In this document: positions 42,673-50,352 of the stretch, piece by piece
Numbering within the stretch: position 1 is the first letter of the stretch
How the letters are laid out: every line of letters starts with the position of its first letter
Source of the DNA: Flavobacterium zepuense
Lineage (GTDB): Bacteria; Bacteroidota; Bacteroidia; Flavobacteriales; Flavobacteriaceae
Direction: 5' to 3'
NCBI RefSeq assembly: GCF_007097145.1
Contig: NZ_VJVZ01000010.1
Location: 158,000-221,999 of the forward strand
DNA: 64,000 bases
The notes under the pieces: generated by a model
The model's database searches: none
Seen by the model: the letters and a program-made list of their open reading frames with translations, nothing else
What the model was told of the DNA's origin: nothing
Program-made: the position numbers and the translations under genes

Positions 42673-43512
42673 CTACAATTCTATTTTGGCAAGTTGCCTG
42701 TCCAGCAAAATCTTATTCATTTCCTGCTGCACTTTTAAGGCTTCTTCCCTTGCTTTTTCGGCAAAATCGGTACCATTAGAAGCATAAATTATAGCACGCG
42801 ACGAATTTACAAGCAGGCCAACCTGGCTGTTCATGCCATATTTACAAACCTCTTCCAGACTACCGCCCTGCGCCCCTACCCCAGGAACAAGGATAAAGCT
42901 GTTAGGTATAATCTTACGGATCTCGGTAAAATATTCGGCCTTAGTTGCACCAACCACATACATAAGGTTTTCGCTTCCCGCCCATGTTTTAGAGGTTTCC
43001 AATACTTGTTTGTACAGTTCTTTATCGCCCGCCATTTTAGTCTGGAAATCAAAAGCACCCTCATTACTTGTAAGTGCAAGCAGTATGGTAAACTTATCTT
43101 TAATGGCTAAAAATGGCTCAACACTGTCTTTACCCATATAAGGCGCAACAGTAATAGAGTCGAATGCCATATCATGTAAAAATGCCTTTGCATACATTGC
43201 AGATGTATTGCCAATATCGCCACGCTTGGCATCGGCAATGGTAAATACCTCAGGGTGTTTATCGTTAAGGTATTTAATGGTTTTTTCCAGCGAATGCCAG
43301 CCTTTAAGTCCGTATGCCTCAAAAAAAGCGGTGTTGGGTTTGTAAGCCACAGCAAGATCATGCGTGGCATCTATAATGGCCTTGTTAAACTCAAATATTG
43401 GGTCTTCGGTATCCAGCAGGTGTTGTGGTATCTTATTAAGATCTACATCCAGGCCAACGCTTAGAAACGATTGTTTTAGCCGTATTTGTTCGAATAACTG
43501 TTGGGTGGTCAT
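42673..43512 (-). CDS. pyrF: Orotidine 5'-phosphate decarboxylase
   Basis: A 279-residue type 2 enzyme that decarboxylates OMP to UMP, the last step of pyrimidine synthesis. The catalytic Lys-Asp set is in DAKRGDIGNTSAMYAKAF (about 94-111). The N terminus has the conserved FLSVGLDVD, and the phosphate-binding region is LVPGVGAQGGSL. It has its own promoter 25 bp upstream and is followed by the metal-receptor gene. Confidence 0.95.
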   Translation of the reverse strand: MTTQQLFEQIRLKQSFLSVGLDVDLNKIPQHLLDTEDPIFEFNKAIIDATHDLAVAYKPNTAFFEAYGLKGWHSLEKTIKYLNDKHPEVFTIADAKRGDIGNTSAMYAKAFLHDMAFDSITVAPYMGKDSVEPFLAIKDKFTILLALTSNEGAFDFQTKMAGDKELYKQVLETSKTWAGSENLMYVVGATKAEYFTEIRKIIPNSFILVPGVGAQGGSLEEVCKYGMNSQVGLLVNSSRAIIYASNGTDFAEKAREEALKVQQEMNKILLDRQLAKIEL

Positions 43513-43537
43513 GTTTGTGTGTTGATAGTTGCAGGCG

Positions 43538-43545
43538 CAAAAATA
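43538..43545 (-). promoter_or_regulatory. -7 box (TATTTTTG) of pyrF
   Basis: An exact TAnnTTTG match on the minus strand, 25 bp before the pyrF ATG. Confidence 0.6.
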
Positions 43546-43593
43546 CGATTTTTTTATTTATTGGGTGGGTGGATATACTTGAGGTTAATAACA

Positions 43594-43623
43594 AAAAAAT
43601 CCCGAAGCTTTCACTTCGGGATT
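43594..43623 (-). terminator. Terminator of the transketolase genes
   Basis: A 10-bp stem AATCCCGAAG / CTTCGGGATT with a T run on the minus strand. The stem is identical to that at 465-497. Confidence 0.88.
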
Positions 43624-43642
43624 GGTATATAGTACTGCAAAA

Positions 43643-44599
43643 TTACTTTTTACGGCCAATAACTTTCTCGGCAGCAGCCTCAATAGCCTGGTTGTTTAGC
43701 TTGTATTTTTCCATAAGCTGATCGGGAGTTCCGCTTTCGCCAAAACTGTCCTGTACAGCAACAAACTCCTGTGGTGCAGGATTGTTTAACGATAGTACAC
43801 GTGCAACACTTTCGCCAAGTCCGCCAAGTATGTTATGCTCTTCGGCAGTAACCACACAACCCGTTTTAGCAACCGATTTTAAGATAGCCTCATCATCAAG
43901 CGGCTTAATGGTATGTATGTTAATAACCTCGGCAGAAATGCCTTTAGCCTCAAGAGCCTCAGCAGCAATAAGTGCCTCCCAAACAAGGTGGCCTGTTGCG
44001 ATAATAGTAACATCGGTACCCTCGCTTAAAAGCACAGCCTTACCTATTTTAAACTCGCCATTTTCCGGTGTAAAGTTAGCAACGCTTGGGCGACCGAAAC
44101 GCAGGTAAACAGGGCCGTGGTGTGCTGCAATAGCAATAGTGGCGGCTTTAGTCTGGTTGTAATCGCAGGTGTTAATAACCGTCATGCCAGGTAGCATCTT
44201 CATCAAACCAATATCTTCTAATATCTGGTGGGTAGCACCATCTTCGCCCAGTGTTAAACCGGCGTGCGAAGCACATATTTTTACGTTCTTATCTGAATAA
44301 GCTACACTCTGGCGAATCTGGTCGTAAACCCTTCCTGTAGAGAAGTTGGCAAACGTACCCGTAAACGGAATTTTTCCGCCAAGGGTAAGGCCAGCCGCCA
44401 TACCAATCATGTTAGCCTCTGCAATACCTACCTGAAAAAAACGCTCAGGGTGGTTCTTTTTAAAATCGTCCATTTTTAACGAACCAATAAGGTCGGCACA
44501 AAGCGCAACCACATTTTCGTTCGTCTGGCCCAGTTCAGTCAAACCCGCCCCAAAACCAGAGCGTGTATCTTTATTTCCTGTATTTGTGTATTTTGTCAT
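43643..44599 (-). CDS. Transketolase, C-terminal half
   Basis: A 318-residue protein carrying the pyrimidine-binding and C-terminal domains of transketolase, which moves two-carbon units between sugar phosphates in the pentose phosphate pathway. Motifs include VALCADLIGSLKM, FFQVGIAEANMIGMAAGL (thiamine pyrophosphate-activating Glu), FTGTFANF and VYLRFGRP. The C-terminal domain starts near residue 190. It needs the N-terminal half encoded just upstream (44702-45550). A 98-bp inverted-repeat element fills the gap. Confidence 0.92.
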   Translation of the reverse strand: MTKYTNTGNKDTRSGFGAGLTELGQTNENVVALCADLIGSLKMDDFKKNHPERFFQVGIAEANMIGMAAGLTLGGKIPFTGTFANFSTGRVYDQIRQSVAYSDKNVKICASHAGLTLGEDGATHQILEDIGLMKMLPGMTVINTCDYNQTKAATIAIAAHHGPVYLRFGRPSVANFTPENGEFKIGKAVLLSEGTDVTIIATGHLVWEALIAAEALEAKGISAEVINIHTIKPLDDEAILKSVAKTGCVVTAEEHNILGGLGESVARVLSLNNPAPQEFVAVQDSFGESGTPDQLMEKYKLNNQAIEAAAEKVIGRKK

Positions 44600-44603
44600 A
44601 TCA

Positions 44604-44701
44604 GCCCCCTATCCCCCCAAGGGGGAATTCCTATTAGGGGTAAATAGGATTTATTATGATCTTTAGTAAGTACGTAGTTCCCCCTTGGGGGGTTAGGGGG
44701 C
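44604..44701. repeat. 98-bp G/C-rich inverted-repeat element between the transketolase halves
   Basis: Two 24-bp arms (GCCCCCTATCCCCCCAAGGG... and its complement) match at 23 of 24 positions and enclose about 50 bp of AT-rich DNA with a small internal stem TCCTATT / AATAGGA. It fills the gap between the two coding regions except for a few bases. Confidence 0.75.
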
Positions 44702-45550
44702 CTAGTAGTCTCCCAGTGTGCTAATGTTTTGAGAAAAAGCGGTTTCAAGCTGTGCATCGTTAGGTGCTTTACCATGCCATGCATGGGTGTGCATCATGTA
44801 ATCAACGCCATTACCCATCTCTGTATGTAATAGTACACAAACCGGCCTGCCCTGCCCTGTTTTAGCTTTAGCTTCTGTCATACCTGCAATAATAGCCTCT
44901 ATGTTGTTACCAAGCTGAATTTCTACAACATCCCAACCGAAAGCTATAAATTTAGCGCTAAGGCTTCCCATGTTAAGCACCTCATCTGTAGGGCCATCTA
45001 TCTGTTTACCGTTAACGTCTACCGTGGCAATAAGGTTATCTACTTTGTAGGCAGACGCATACATAATAGCCTCCCAGTTTTGGCCTTCCTGTAGTTCGCC
45101 ATCGCCGTGCAGGGTGTAAATTAAGTGCTTATCGCCGTTTAGCTTTTTAGCCTGTGCAGCACCAATAGCAACGCTTAAGCCCTGGCCCAGTGAACCCGAT
45201 GCAATACGTACGCCCGGTAAACCTTCGTGTGTTGTTGGGTGGCCCTGAAGCCTTGAATTCAGCAAACGGAACGTAGCCAGTTCTGCCACCGGAAAGTAGC
45301 CGCTACGTGCTAAAACGCTGTAAAACAGTGGCGAAATGTGTCCGTTACTTAAAAAGAACATATCTTCGTTAAGGCCATCCATATCCCAGCCTTCTTTGCG
45401 GTCCATTAAAACCTGGTAAAGGGATACCATAAATTCTGTACAGCCCAGCGAGCCGCCCGGGTGGCCGGAGTTTACAGCATGTACCATGCGCAAAATGTCT
45501 CTCCTTACCTGAATAGTTAAGTCGTTTAGTTGTTGTGTGTTAGGCTTCAT
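44702..45550 (-). CDS. Transketolase, N-terminal half
   Basis: A 282-residue protein with the diphosphate-binding domain of transketolase: SGHPGGSLGCTEFM, ASGSLGQGLSVAIGAA, the thiamine diphosphate motif GDGELQEGQNWEAIMYA and AWHGKAPND. It ends LGDY before the pyrimidine-binding domain that the next gene supplies. Two-gene transketolases are common in Bacteroidota and Archaea. A promoter with TACTTTTG lies 25 bp upstream. Confidence 0.93.
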   Translation of the reverse strand: MKPNTQQLNDLTIQVRRDILRMVHAVNSGHPGGSLGCTEFMVSLYQVLMDRKEGWDMDGLNEDMFFLSNGHISPLFYSVLARSGYFPVAELATFRLLNSRLQGHPTTHEGLPGVRIASGSLGQGLSVAIGAAQAKKLNGDKHLIYTLHGDGELQEGQNWEAIMYASAYKVDNLIATVDVNGKQIDGPTDEVLNMGSLSAKFIAFGWDVVEIQLGNNIEAIIAGMTEAKAKTGQGRPVCVLLHTEMGNGVDYMMHTHAWHGKAPNDAQLETAFSQNISTLGDY

Positions 45551-45575
45551 TGTAGTTGTTTGAGTTAAACTGGCG

Positions 45576-45607
45576 CAAAAGTAATTCTATTTTTTACTAC
45601 TGGCAAA
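45576..45607 (-). promoter_or_regulatory. Promoter of the transketolase genes
   Basis: On the minus strand, TTTG (45604-45607) and TACTTTTG (45576-45583) are 20 bp apart, 25 bp before the ATG at 45550. Confidence 0.7.
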
Positions 45608-45720
45608 TAATTTTACGTCCTAAATGCACCGAAACCTCAGTGTTTACAAGTGTTTTAATTACACTTTTAAATTTTTAAATAATTGATATTTGAAATCTCT
45701 CAAGTGGTGTCTAAAATGTG

Positions 45721-45820
45721 CTTGATATTTCACTTTCGGATTTTGAAATAAGCATTTTTACCACTATTTAAGGTCACTTTTGGGTCAAAAAGCGGCAATA
45801 TTTCACTTTTGGATTTTGAC
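45721..45820 (+). repeat. Dispersed ~100-bp repeat, copy B
   Basis: Two units containing ATATTTCACTTT start exactly 73 bp apart and the whole stretch aligns with the reverse complement of 34392-34493, beginning CTTGATATTTCACTTT in both. It lies in the 417-bp gap between the transketolase genes and tgt; the rest of that gap is AT-rich with no gene. Confidence 0.7.
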
Positions 45821-45955
45821 TTTTCAGTTACGCTTCTAATGTTTGGTGTAACATGAAAAAACAACATAACAATGTAACCATTTTTAAATTTCCACTACTC
45901 AATTCGGAATTCTAAAATCTAAATTCCCAACTTTAAAATCTGAGCTCTAAATTCC

Positions 45956-45963
45956 TATCTTTG
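45956..45963 (+). promoter_or_regulatory. -7 box (TATCTTTG) abutting the tgt start
   Basis: An exact consensus box ends only 4 bp before the ATG at 45968; TTTA (45932-45935) lies 20 bp upstream of it. The transcript is probably leaderless. Confidence 0.7.
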
Positions 45964-45967
45964 CGCC

Positions 45968-47098
45968 ATGAAATTTGATTTAGTTACAAAAGACCCGCTT
46001 AGTAAAGCAAGGGCAGGCACCCTTACTACCGATCATGGTGTTATACAAACCCCGATATTCATGCCCGTGGGTACCATGGGTACCGTTAAAGGCGTGCACC
46101 AGCGCGAACTTAAAGACGATATTAACCCCGATATTATTTTAGGTAATACCTACCACTTATACCTTCGCCCGCAAACCGAGATACTGGAAAAAGCAGGCGG
46201 ACTCCATAAATTTATGAACTGGGACAGGCCCATCCTTACCGATAGCGGCGGTTACCAGGTATACTCGCTTTCGGCTAACCGCAAGATTAAAGAGGAAGGT
46301 GTTAAGTTTAAATCTCACATAGATGGGTCGTACCATTTCTTTTCGCCCGAAAGCGTAATGGAAATTCAGCGTACCATTGGCGCCGATATTATTATGGCAT
46401 TTGATGAGTGTACCCCCTACCCGTGCGACTACCGTTATGCCAAACGCTCCATGCACATGACGCACCGTTGGTTAGACCGTTGTATTACCCACCTGGATAA
46501 ACTTCCGTTTAAGTACGGCTACAGCCAGGCGTTCTTCCCTATCGTTCAGGGTAGTACGTATACTGATTTAAGGCAGCAGTCGGCCGAATATATTGCAAAT
46601 GCCGGTGCTGTGGGTAACGCCATTGGCGGACTAAGCGTGGGCGAACCTGCCGAAGAAATGTATGCAATGACCGAGGTGGTTACCGCCATTTTACCCGAAG
46701 ATAAGCCACGCTACCTTATGGGCGTGGGTACACCAATAAATATTTTAGAGAATATTGCGTTGGGTATAGATATGTTTGATTGTGTTATGCCTACCCGTAA
46801 TGCCCGTAACGGTATGTTGTTTACAGCAAACGGTAGCATCAACATTAAGAATAAGAAATGGGAGGATGATTTTAGCCCGATAGACGAAATGGGTATAACC
46901 TTTGTTGACACCGAGTATACTAAGGCATATTTGAGGCACCTTTTTGCCTCTAACGAATATTTAGGCAAGCAAATTGCTACCATACATAACCTTGGATTTT
47001 ATATGTGGCTGGTGCGCGAAGCACGCGAGCATATTATTGCCGGCGATTTTTATGCCTGGAAAGAAAAAATGGTAAAGCAAATGAGCCAAAGGCTTTAA
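45968..47098 (+). CDS. tgt: tRNA-guanine transglycosylase lacking the zinc-site cysteines
   Basis: A 376-residue enzyme that swaps guanine 34 for the queuine precursor preQ1 in tRNAs for Asp, Asn, His and Tyr. The general acid-base Asp (DSGGYQVYS) and the nucleophile Asp (GIDMFDCVMPTRNARNG) are both present. In the C-terminal part, where E. coli Tgt has CxCxxC zinc ligands before SRAYLHHL, this protein reads GITFVD before TEYTKAYLRHL, so all three Cys are replaced, while the His ligand (TIHN) stays. The alignment is gap-free around it. It is followed by the LptF/G gene on the same strand. Confidence 0.93.
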   Translation: MKFDLVTKDPLSKARAGTLTTDHGVIQTPIFMPVGTMGTVKGVHQRELKDDINPDIILGNTYHLYLRPQTEILEKAGGLHKFMNWDRPILTDSGGYQVYSLSANRKIKEEGVKFKSHIDGSYHFFSPESVMEIQRTIGADIIMAFDECTPYPCDYRYAKRSMHMTHRWLDRCITHLDKLPFKYGYSQAFFPIVQGSTYTDLRQQSAEYIANAGAVGNAIGGLSVGEPAEEMYAMTEVVTAILPEDKPRYLMGVGTPINILENIALGIDMFDCVMPTRNARNGMLFTANGSINIKNKKWEDDFSPIDEMGITFVDTEYTKAYLRHLFASNEYLGKQIATIHNLGFYMWLVREAREHIIAGDFYAWKEKMVKQMSQRL

Positions 47099-47103
47099 TT
47101 ATT

Positions 47104-47111
47104 TATATTTG
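47104..47111 (+). promoter_or_regulatory. -7 box (TATATTTG) before the LptF/G gene
   Basis: An exact TAnnTTTG match 17 bp before the GTG start at 47129, immediately after the tgt stop. Confidence 0.5.
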
Positions 47112-47128
47112 ATTAAGAAAAGCACAAC

Positions 47129-48205
47129 GTGAAGATAATAGACTGGTACATACTTAAGCGCTACCTGGCCACTTTTTTTGTAATGCTCATTATGTTTATC
47201 CCGATAGGGATAGTTATAGACGTATCTGAAAAAATTAATAAGATACTGGCTAAAAAAGTGCCTTTCCTGGAAGTTGCGGCTTATTACGGCCACTTTACCA
47301 TTTATTTCGCTAACCTGCTTTTCCCTATTTTCCTGTTTCTATCCGTTATTTGGTTTACATCCAAGCTGGCTAATAACACCGAGATCATTGCCATTTTAGG
47401 TTCAGGTATTTCATTTGAAAGATTTTTAAGGCCGTATATTGTTGGTGCAACTTTTATTTCGATACTTGCACTATTAATGGGTTTTTTCTTTGTGCCTAAG
47501 GCCAGTAAAGGCTTTAACGATTTTAGATATCAATATCTTAAAAATAACGCCGAAACCCGCCAAAGCAGTGATGTTTACAAGCAAATTAGCGATAACGAAT
47601 ATATTTATGTAAGTAGTTTTAGTTACACGAATAAAACCGGATATAACTTTAATCTGGAGAGCTTTAAAGATAATAAGCTGGTGTACAAGATTACGGCAGG
47701 TTCTATAAAATGGAATGATGCCGACAGTACCTATACTCTTAGTGCTTACAATAAACGTACTGTGGGAGCCGATGGCGATATACTGGAATCGGCACCTACA
47801 AAAAAGTTCAAGTTCAACTTTAAGCCAGACGATCTTACACCAACTATTTATGCGGCAGAAACCATGACACTTGGCCAGCTTAACCGCTTTATAGAAAAAG
47901 AACAGGCACGCGGGTCGGCTAACATAAACGCCTATCTTGTAGTTAAATATAAAAAATACAGTATTCCAACATCGGCTTTTATCCTTACCATTATTGCCGT
48001 GGCGGTATCGAGCATGAAACGCCGTGGCGGTATGGGTATTAACCTTGCGCTGGGTATATCATTAGCATTTGTTTACATATTTTTTGATAAGGTATTTGGC
48101 ACCATGGCCGAGAAATCAACGTTCTCGCCACTAATTGCCGTTTGGATACCTAACATAACCTTTGGCTTCCTTGCCATATACCTCCTGCGGAATGCAAGGC
48201 GATAA
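47129..48205 (+). CDS. LptF/LptG-family permease of the lipopolysaccharide transporter
   Basis: A 358-residue inner-membrane protein that starts with GTG. The first helices (IIDWYILKRYLATFFVMLI; about 50-110) and C-terminal helices (about 265-355) flank a periplasmic jellyroll-like domain (about 135-250). KRYLATF and ILGSGISFERFLRPY (coupling-helix region) are typical of LptF/LptG, which with LptB extract LPS from the inner membrane. Which of the two it is cannot be decided. Its end overlaps the start of the EamA transporter gene. Confidence 0.88.
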   Translation: MKIIDWYILKRYLATFFVMLIMFIPIGIVIDVSEKINKILAKKVPFLEVAAYYGHFTIYFANLLFPIFLFLSVIWFTSKLANNTEIIAILGSGISFERFLRPYIVGATFISILALLMGFFFVPKASKGFNDFRYQYLKNNAETRQSSDVYKQISDNEYIYVSSFSYTNKTGYNFNLESFKDNKLVYKITAGSIKWNDADSTYTLSAYNKRTVGADGDILESAPTKKFKFNFKPDDLTPTIYAAETMTLGQLNRFIEKEQARGSANINAYLVVKYKKYSIPTSAFILTIIAVAVSSMKRRGGMGINLALGISLAFVYIFFDKVFGTMAEKSTFSPLIAVWIPNITFGFLAIYLLRNARR

Positions 48206-49166
48206 ATTAAAAAATTACTTCCACCTCCATTTCATCGTTTTTATCTGGGGTTTTACAGCAGTGCTGGGCAAGCTTATAACCCTTAGCGCCATGCCCTTGG
48301 TGTGGTTCAGGATGTGTATTGGCGTAGCCTTAATGCTTGTATATGCACTAATTGTAAAAACGCCATTAAAAGTATCGGGTAAAACACTGTTGCAGTTTAT
48401 AATTGCCGGGTTAATAATAGCGGTACACTGGTTTACGTTTTTTATGGCCATAAAGGTCTCTAACATCTCAATTACATTGGCATGCATGTCTACCGGGGCA
48501 TTTTTTGCCTCGCTATTGGAAACTGTTTTTTATGGCAAAAAAGTTGTGTGGTATGAGTTATTACTCGCCCTTGTTGTAATAGCAGCGTTAAGCATCATTA
48601 TATATGGCGAATTTTTTGTTGCCGTTTTAGATGCCATGGCTACAGGCCCGTTTTCATTCAGCAACATGGCATCGGTGGTACACAATACGCCTTCGGGCAC
48701 CACGCATTTGGTTTGGGGCATTGTAATTGCCTTGATATCAGCATCATTATCGGCTTTATTTGCCATCATCAATGCAAAATTTGCCAAAGAACACAACCCG
48801 GTAACCATATCGTTGTACGAACTTTTAGGCGGCATCTTTTTCTTTTCGCTTTACTTATTATTTACGGGTGAGTTTACCCCTGCTTTCTTTAGCCTTTCGG
48901 GCGACGACTGGCTCTGGCTCTTTATATTAGGCTCGTTTTGTACGGCCTATGCCCAAATTGCAGCCGTAAAGGTTATGAAATTTATAACCCCTTACACCAT
49001 GATGCTTACCATAAATTTAGAGCCTGTTTATGGGATAATTCTTGCATTAATAGTATTTAAAGACAACGAGAAAATGGGCTATACCTTTTATATAGGTGCT
49101 GCGATTATACTAATAACCGTGATACTCAACGGTATAATAAAGAACCGCCCCCAAGCCGCAAAGTAA
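48192..49166 (+). CDS. EamA/DMT-family transporter
   Basis: A 324-residue membrane protein with about ten helices in two EamA repeats (about 10-140 and 185-315). FHLHFIVFIWGFTAVLGKLITL starts the first repeat and SLYELLGGIFFFSLYLL the second; TPYTMMLTINLEPVYGIILAL is a typical repeat end. Members export amino acids, metabolites or sugars. ATG at 48192 overlaps the preceding stop by 14 bp; an upstream ATG at 48162 is considered less likely. Confidence 0.87.
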   Translation: MQGDKLKNYFHLHFIVFIWGFTAVLGKLITLSAMPLVWFRMCIGVALMLVYALIVKTPLKVSGKTLLQFIIAGLIIAVHWFTFFMAIKVSNISITLACMSTGAFFASLLETVFYGKKVVWYELLLALVVIAALSIIIYGEFFVAVLDAMATGPFSFSNMASVVHNTPSGTTHLVWGIVIALISASLSALFAIINAKFAKEHNPVTISLYELLGGIFFFSLYLLFTGEFTPAFFSLSGDDWLWLFILGSFCTAYAQIAAVKVMKFITPYTMMLTINLEPVYGIILALIVFKDNEKMGYTFYIGAAIILITVILNGIIKNRPQAAK

Positions 49167-49178
49167 ATGCCCACGGGC

Positions 49179-49211
49179 TTTGGCATACTCAATTAAAAAG
49201 TTTTATCTTTG
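49179..49211 (+). promoter_or_regulatory. Promoter of accA
   Basis: TTTG at 49179-49182 and TATCTTTG at 49204-49211 are 21 bp apart; the ATG is at 49247. Confidence 0.7.
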
Positions 49212-49246
49212 CATCTTCACACAAACTATAAAAATCTGCCTATACT

Positions 49247-50200
49247 ATGGAATATTTAGATTTTGAACTTCCTATAAAGGAACTTGAAGAACAGTTAGAT
49301 AAATGTACGATCATAGGCCAGGAATCAGATGTGGATGTATCTAATACATGCAAACAGATTGAGAAAAAACTGGAGGAGACCAAGAAAAAAATATATAAAA
49401 ACCTAACGGCATGGCAAAGGGTTCAGCTTTCAAGGCACCCAAGCCGCCCGTATACTATCGATCATGTAAAAGCCCTTACCGGCGATACGTTCCTGGAGCT
49501 TTTTGGCGACCGTGGGTTTAAAGATGATAAAGCCATGATAGGCGGGCTGGGCAAAATAGGCGGACAAAGCTTTATGATTATTGGCCAGCAAAAAGGTTTT
49601 AATACCAAAACAAGGCAGTACCGTAACTTTGGTATGGCAAACCCCGAGGGTTACCGCAAAGCGCTGCGATTAATGAAGATGGCCGAGAAGTTTGGCATAC
49701 CTGTTGTAACCTTGGTAGATACCCCTGGTGCGTACCCGGGACTTGAAGCCGAAGAACGCGGACAGGGAGAGGCCATTGCCCGTAACATTTTTGAAATGTG
49801 TTTGCTTAAAGTGCCTATTATTACAATAATAGTAGGAGAAGGCGCATCGGGTGGTGCATTAGGCATAGGTGTGGGAGACAAAGTATACATGCTGGAAAAC
49901 ACATGGTACTCTGTAATTTCGCCGGAATCATGTTCTTCTATTTTATGGAGGAGCTGGGAATACAAAGAACAGGCGGCTGAGGCTTTAAAGCTAACGTCGT
50001 TTGATATGAAAAAACAAAAACTGATAGACGATATTATACCTGAACCGCTTGGAGGTGCCCACTACGATAGGGAAACTACCTTTAAAAACGTACAGGAATA
50101 TATACTTAAAGGTTATAATGACTTAAAAGACTTATCAACACAGGAACTTGTTGCAAAAAGGATGGATAAGTACAGCAAAATGGGCGAATTTAAAGAATAA
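49247..50200 (+). CDS. accA: Acetyl-CoA carboxylase carboxyltransferase subunit alpha
   Basis: A 317-residue subunit of the enzyme that makes malonyl-CoA, the first step of fatty acid synthesis. The N-terminal helical region (ELEEQLDKCTII) is normal, then LSRHPSRPYTIDHV, FGDRGFKDDKA, the oxyanion-hole stretches GEGASGGALGIGVGDKV and TWYSVISPESCSSILW, and the C-terminal EPLGGAHYD. Length matches the family. It stands alone; FabV, the enzyme for the last step of elongation, is at 24208-25401. Confidence 0.96.
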   Translation: MEYLDFELPIKELEEQLDKCTIIGQESDVDVSNTCKQIEKKLEETKKKIYKNLTAWQRVQLSRHPSRPYTIDHVKALTGDTFLELFGDRGFKDDKAMIGGLGKIGGQSFMIIGQQKGFNTKTRQYRNFGMANPEGYRKALRLMKMAEKFGIPVVTLVDTPGAYPGLEAEERGQGEAIARNIFEMCLLKVPIITIIVGEGASGGALGIGVGDKVYMLENTWYSVISPESCSSILWRSWEYKEQAAEALKLTSFDMKKQKLIDDIIPEPLGGAHYDRETTFKNVQEYILKGYNDLKDLSTQELVAKRMDKYSKMGEFKE

Positions 50201-50220
50201 ACGCCATTAGCTGCAAATTT

Positions 50221-50252
50221 TATCCGAAGCCTTATAGCTTCGGATTTTTTTT
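50221..50252 (+). terminator. Terminator of accA
   Basis: A stem ATCCGAAGC / GCTTCGGAT is followed by a run of eight T. Confidence 0.88.
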
Positions 50253-50255
50253 GGG

Positions 50256-50296
50256 TTATCAACAACAAAAGCTTAGTTATAAACAGGTTATAAACA
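50256..50296 (+). promoter_or_regulatory. Three DnaA-box-like 9-mers upstream of dnaB
   Basis: TTATCAACA (50256-50264) and two TTATAAACA (50277-50285, 50288-50296), all on the same strand and each one base from the consensus TTATNCACA, lie 21 and 11 bp apart, close to whole helical turns. They sit between the accA terminator and the dnaB ATG. Function is inferred. Confidence 0.5.
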
Positions 50297-50352
50297 ACCC
50301 CTTCTTAACAATTGCTTAACGTTGCGCCCGCCAATTTAAGTACATTAGCACT

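Noticed and set aside
44596..44784. Minus-strand frame of 62 codons across the transketolase gap
   Set aside because: It is formed by reading through the inverted-repeat element in another frame and has no recognisable protein features.
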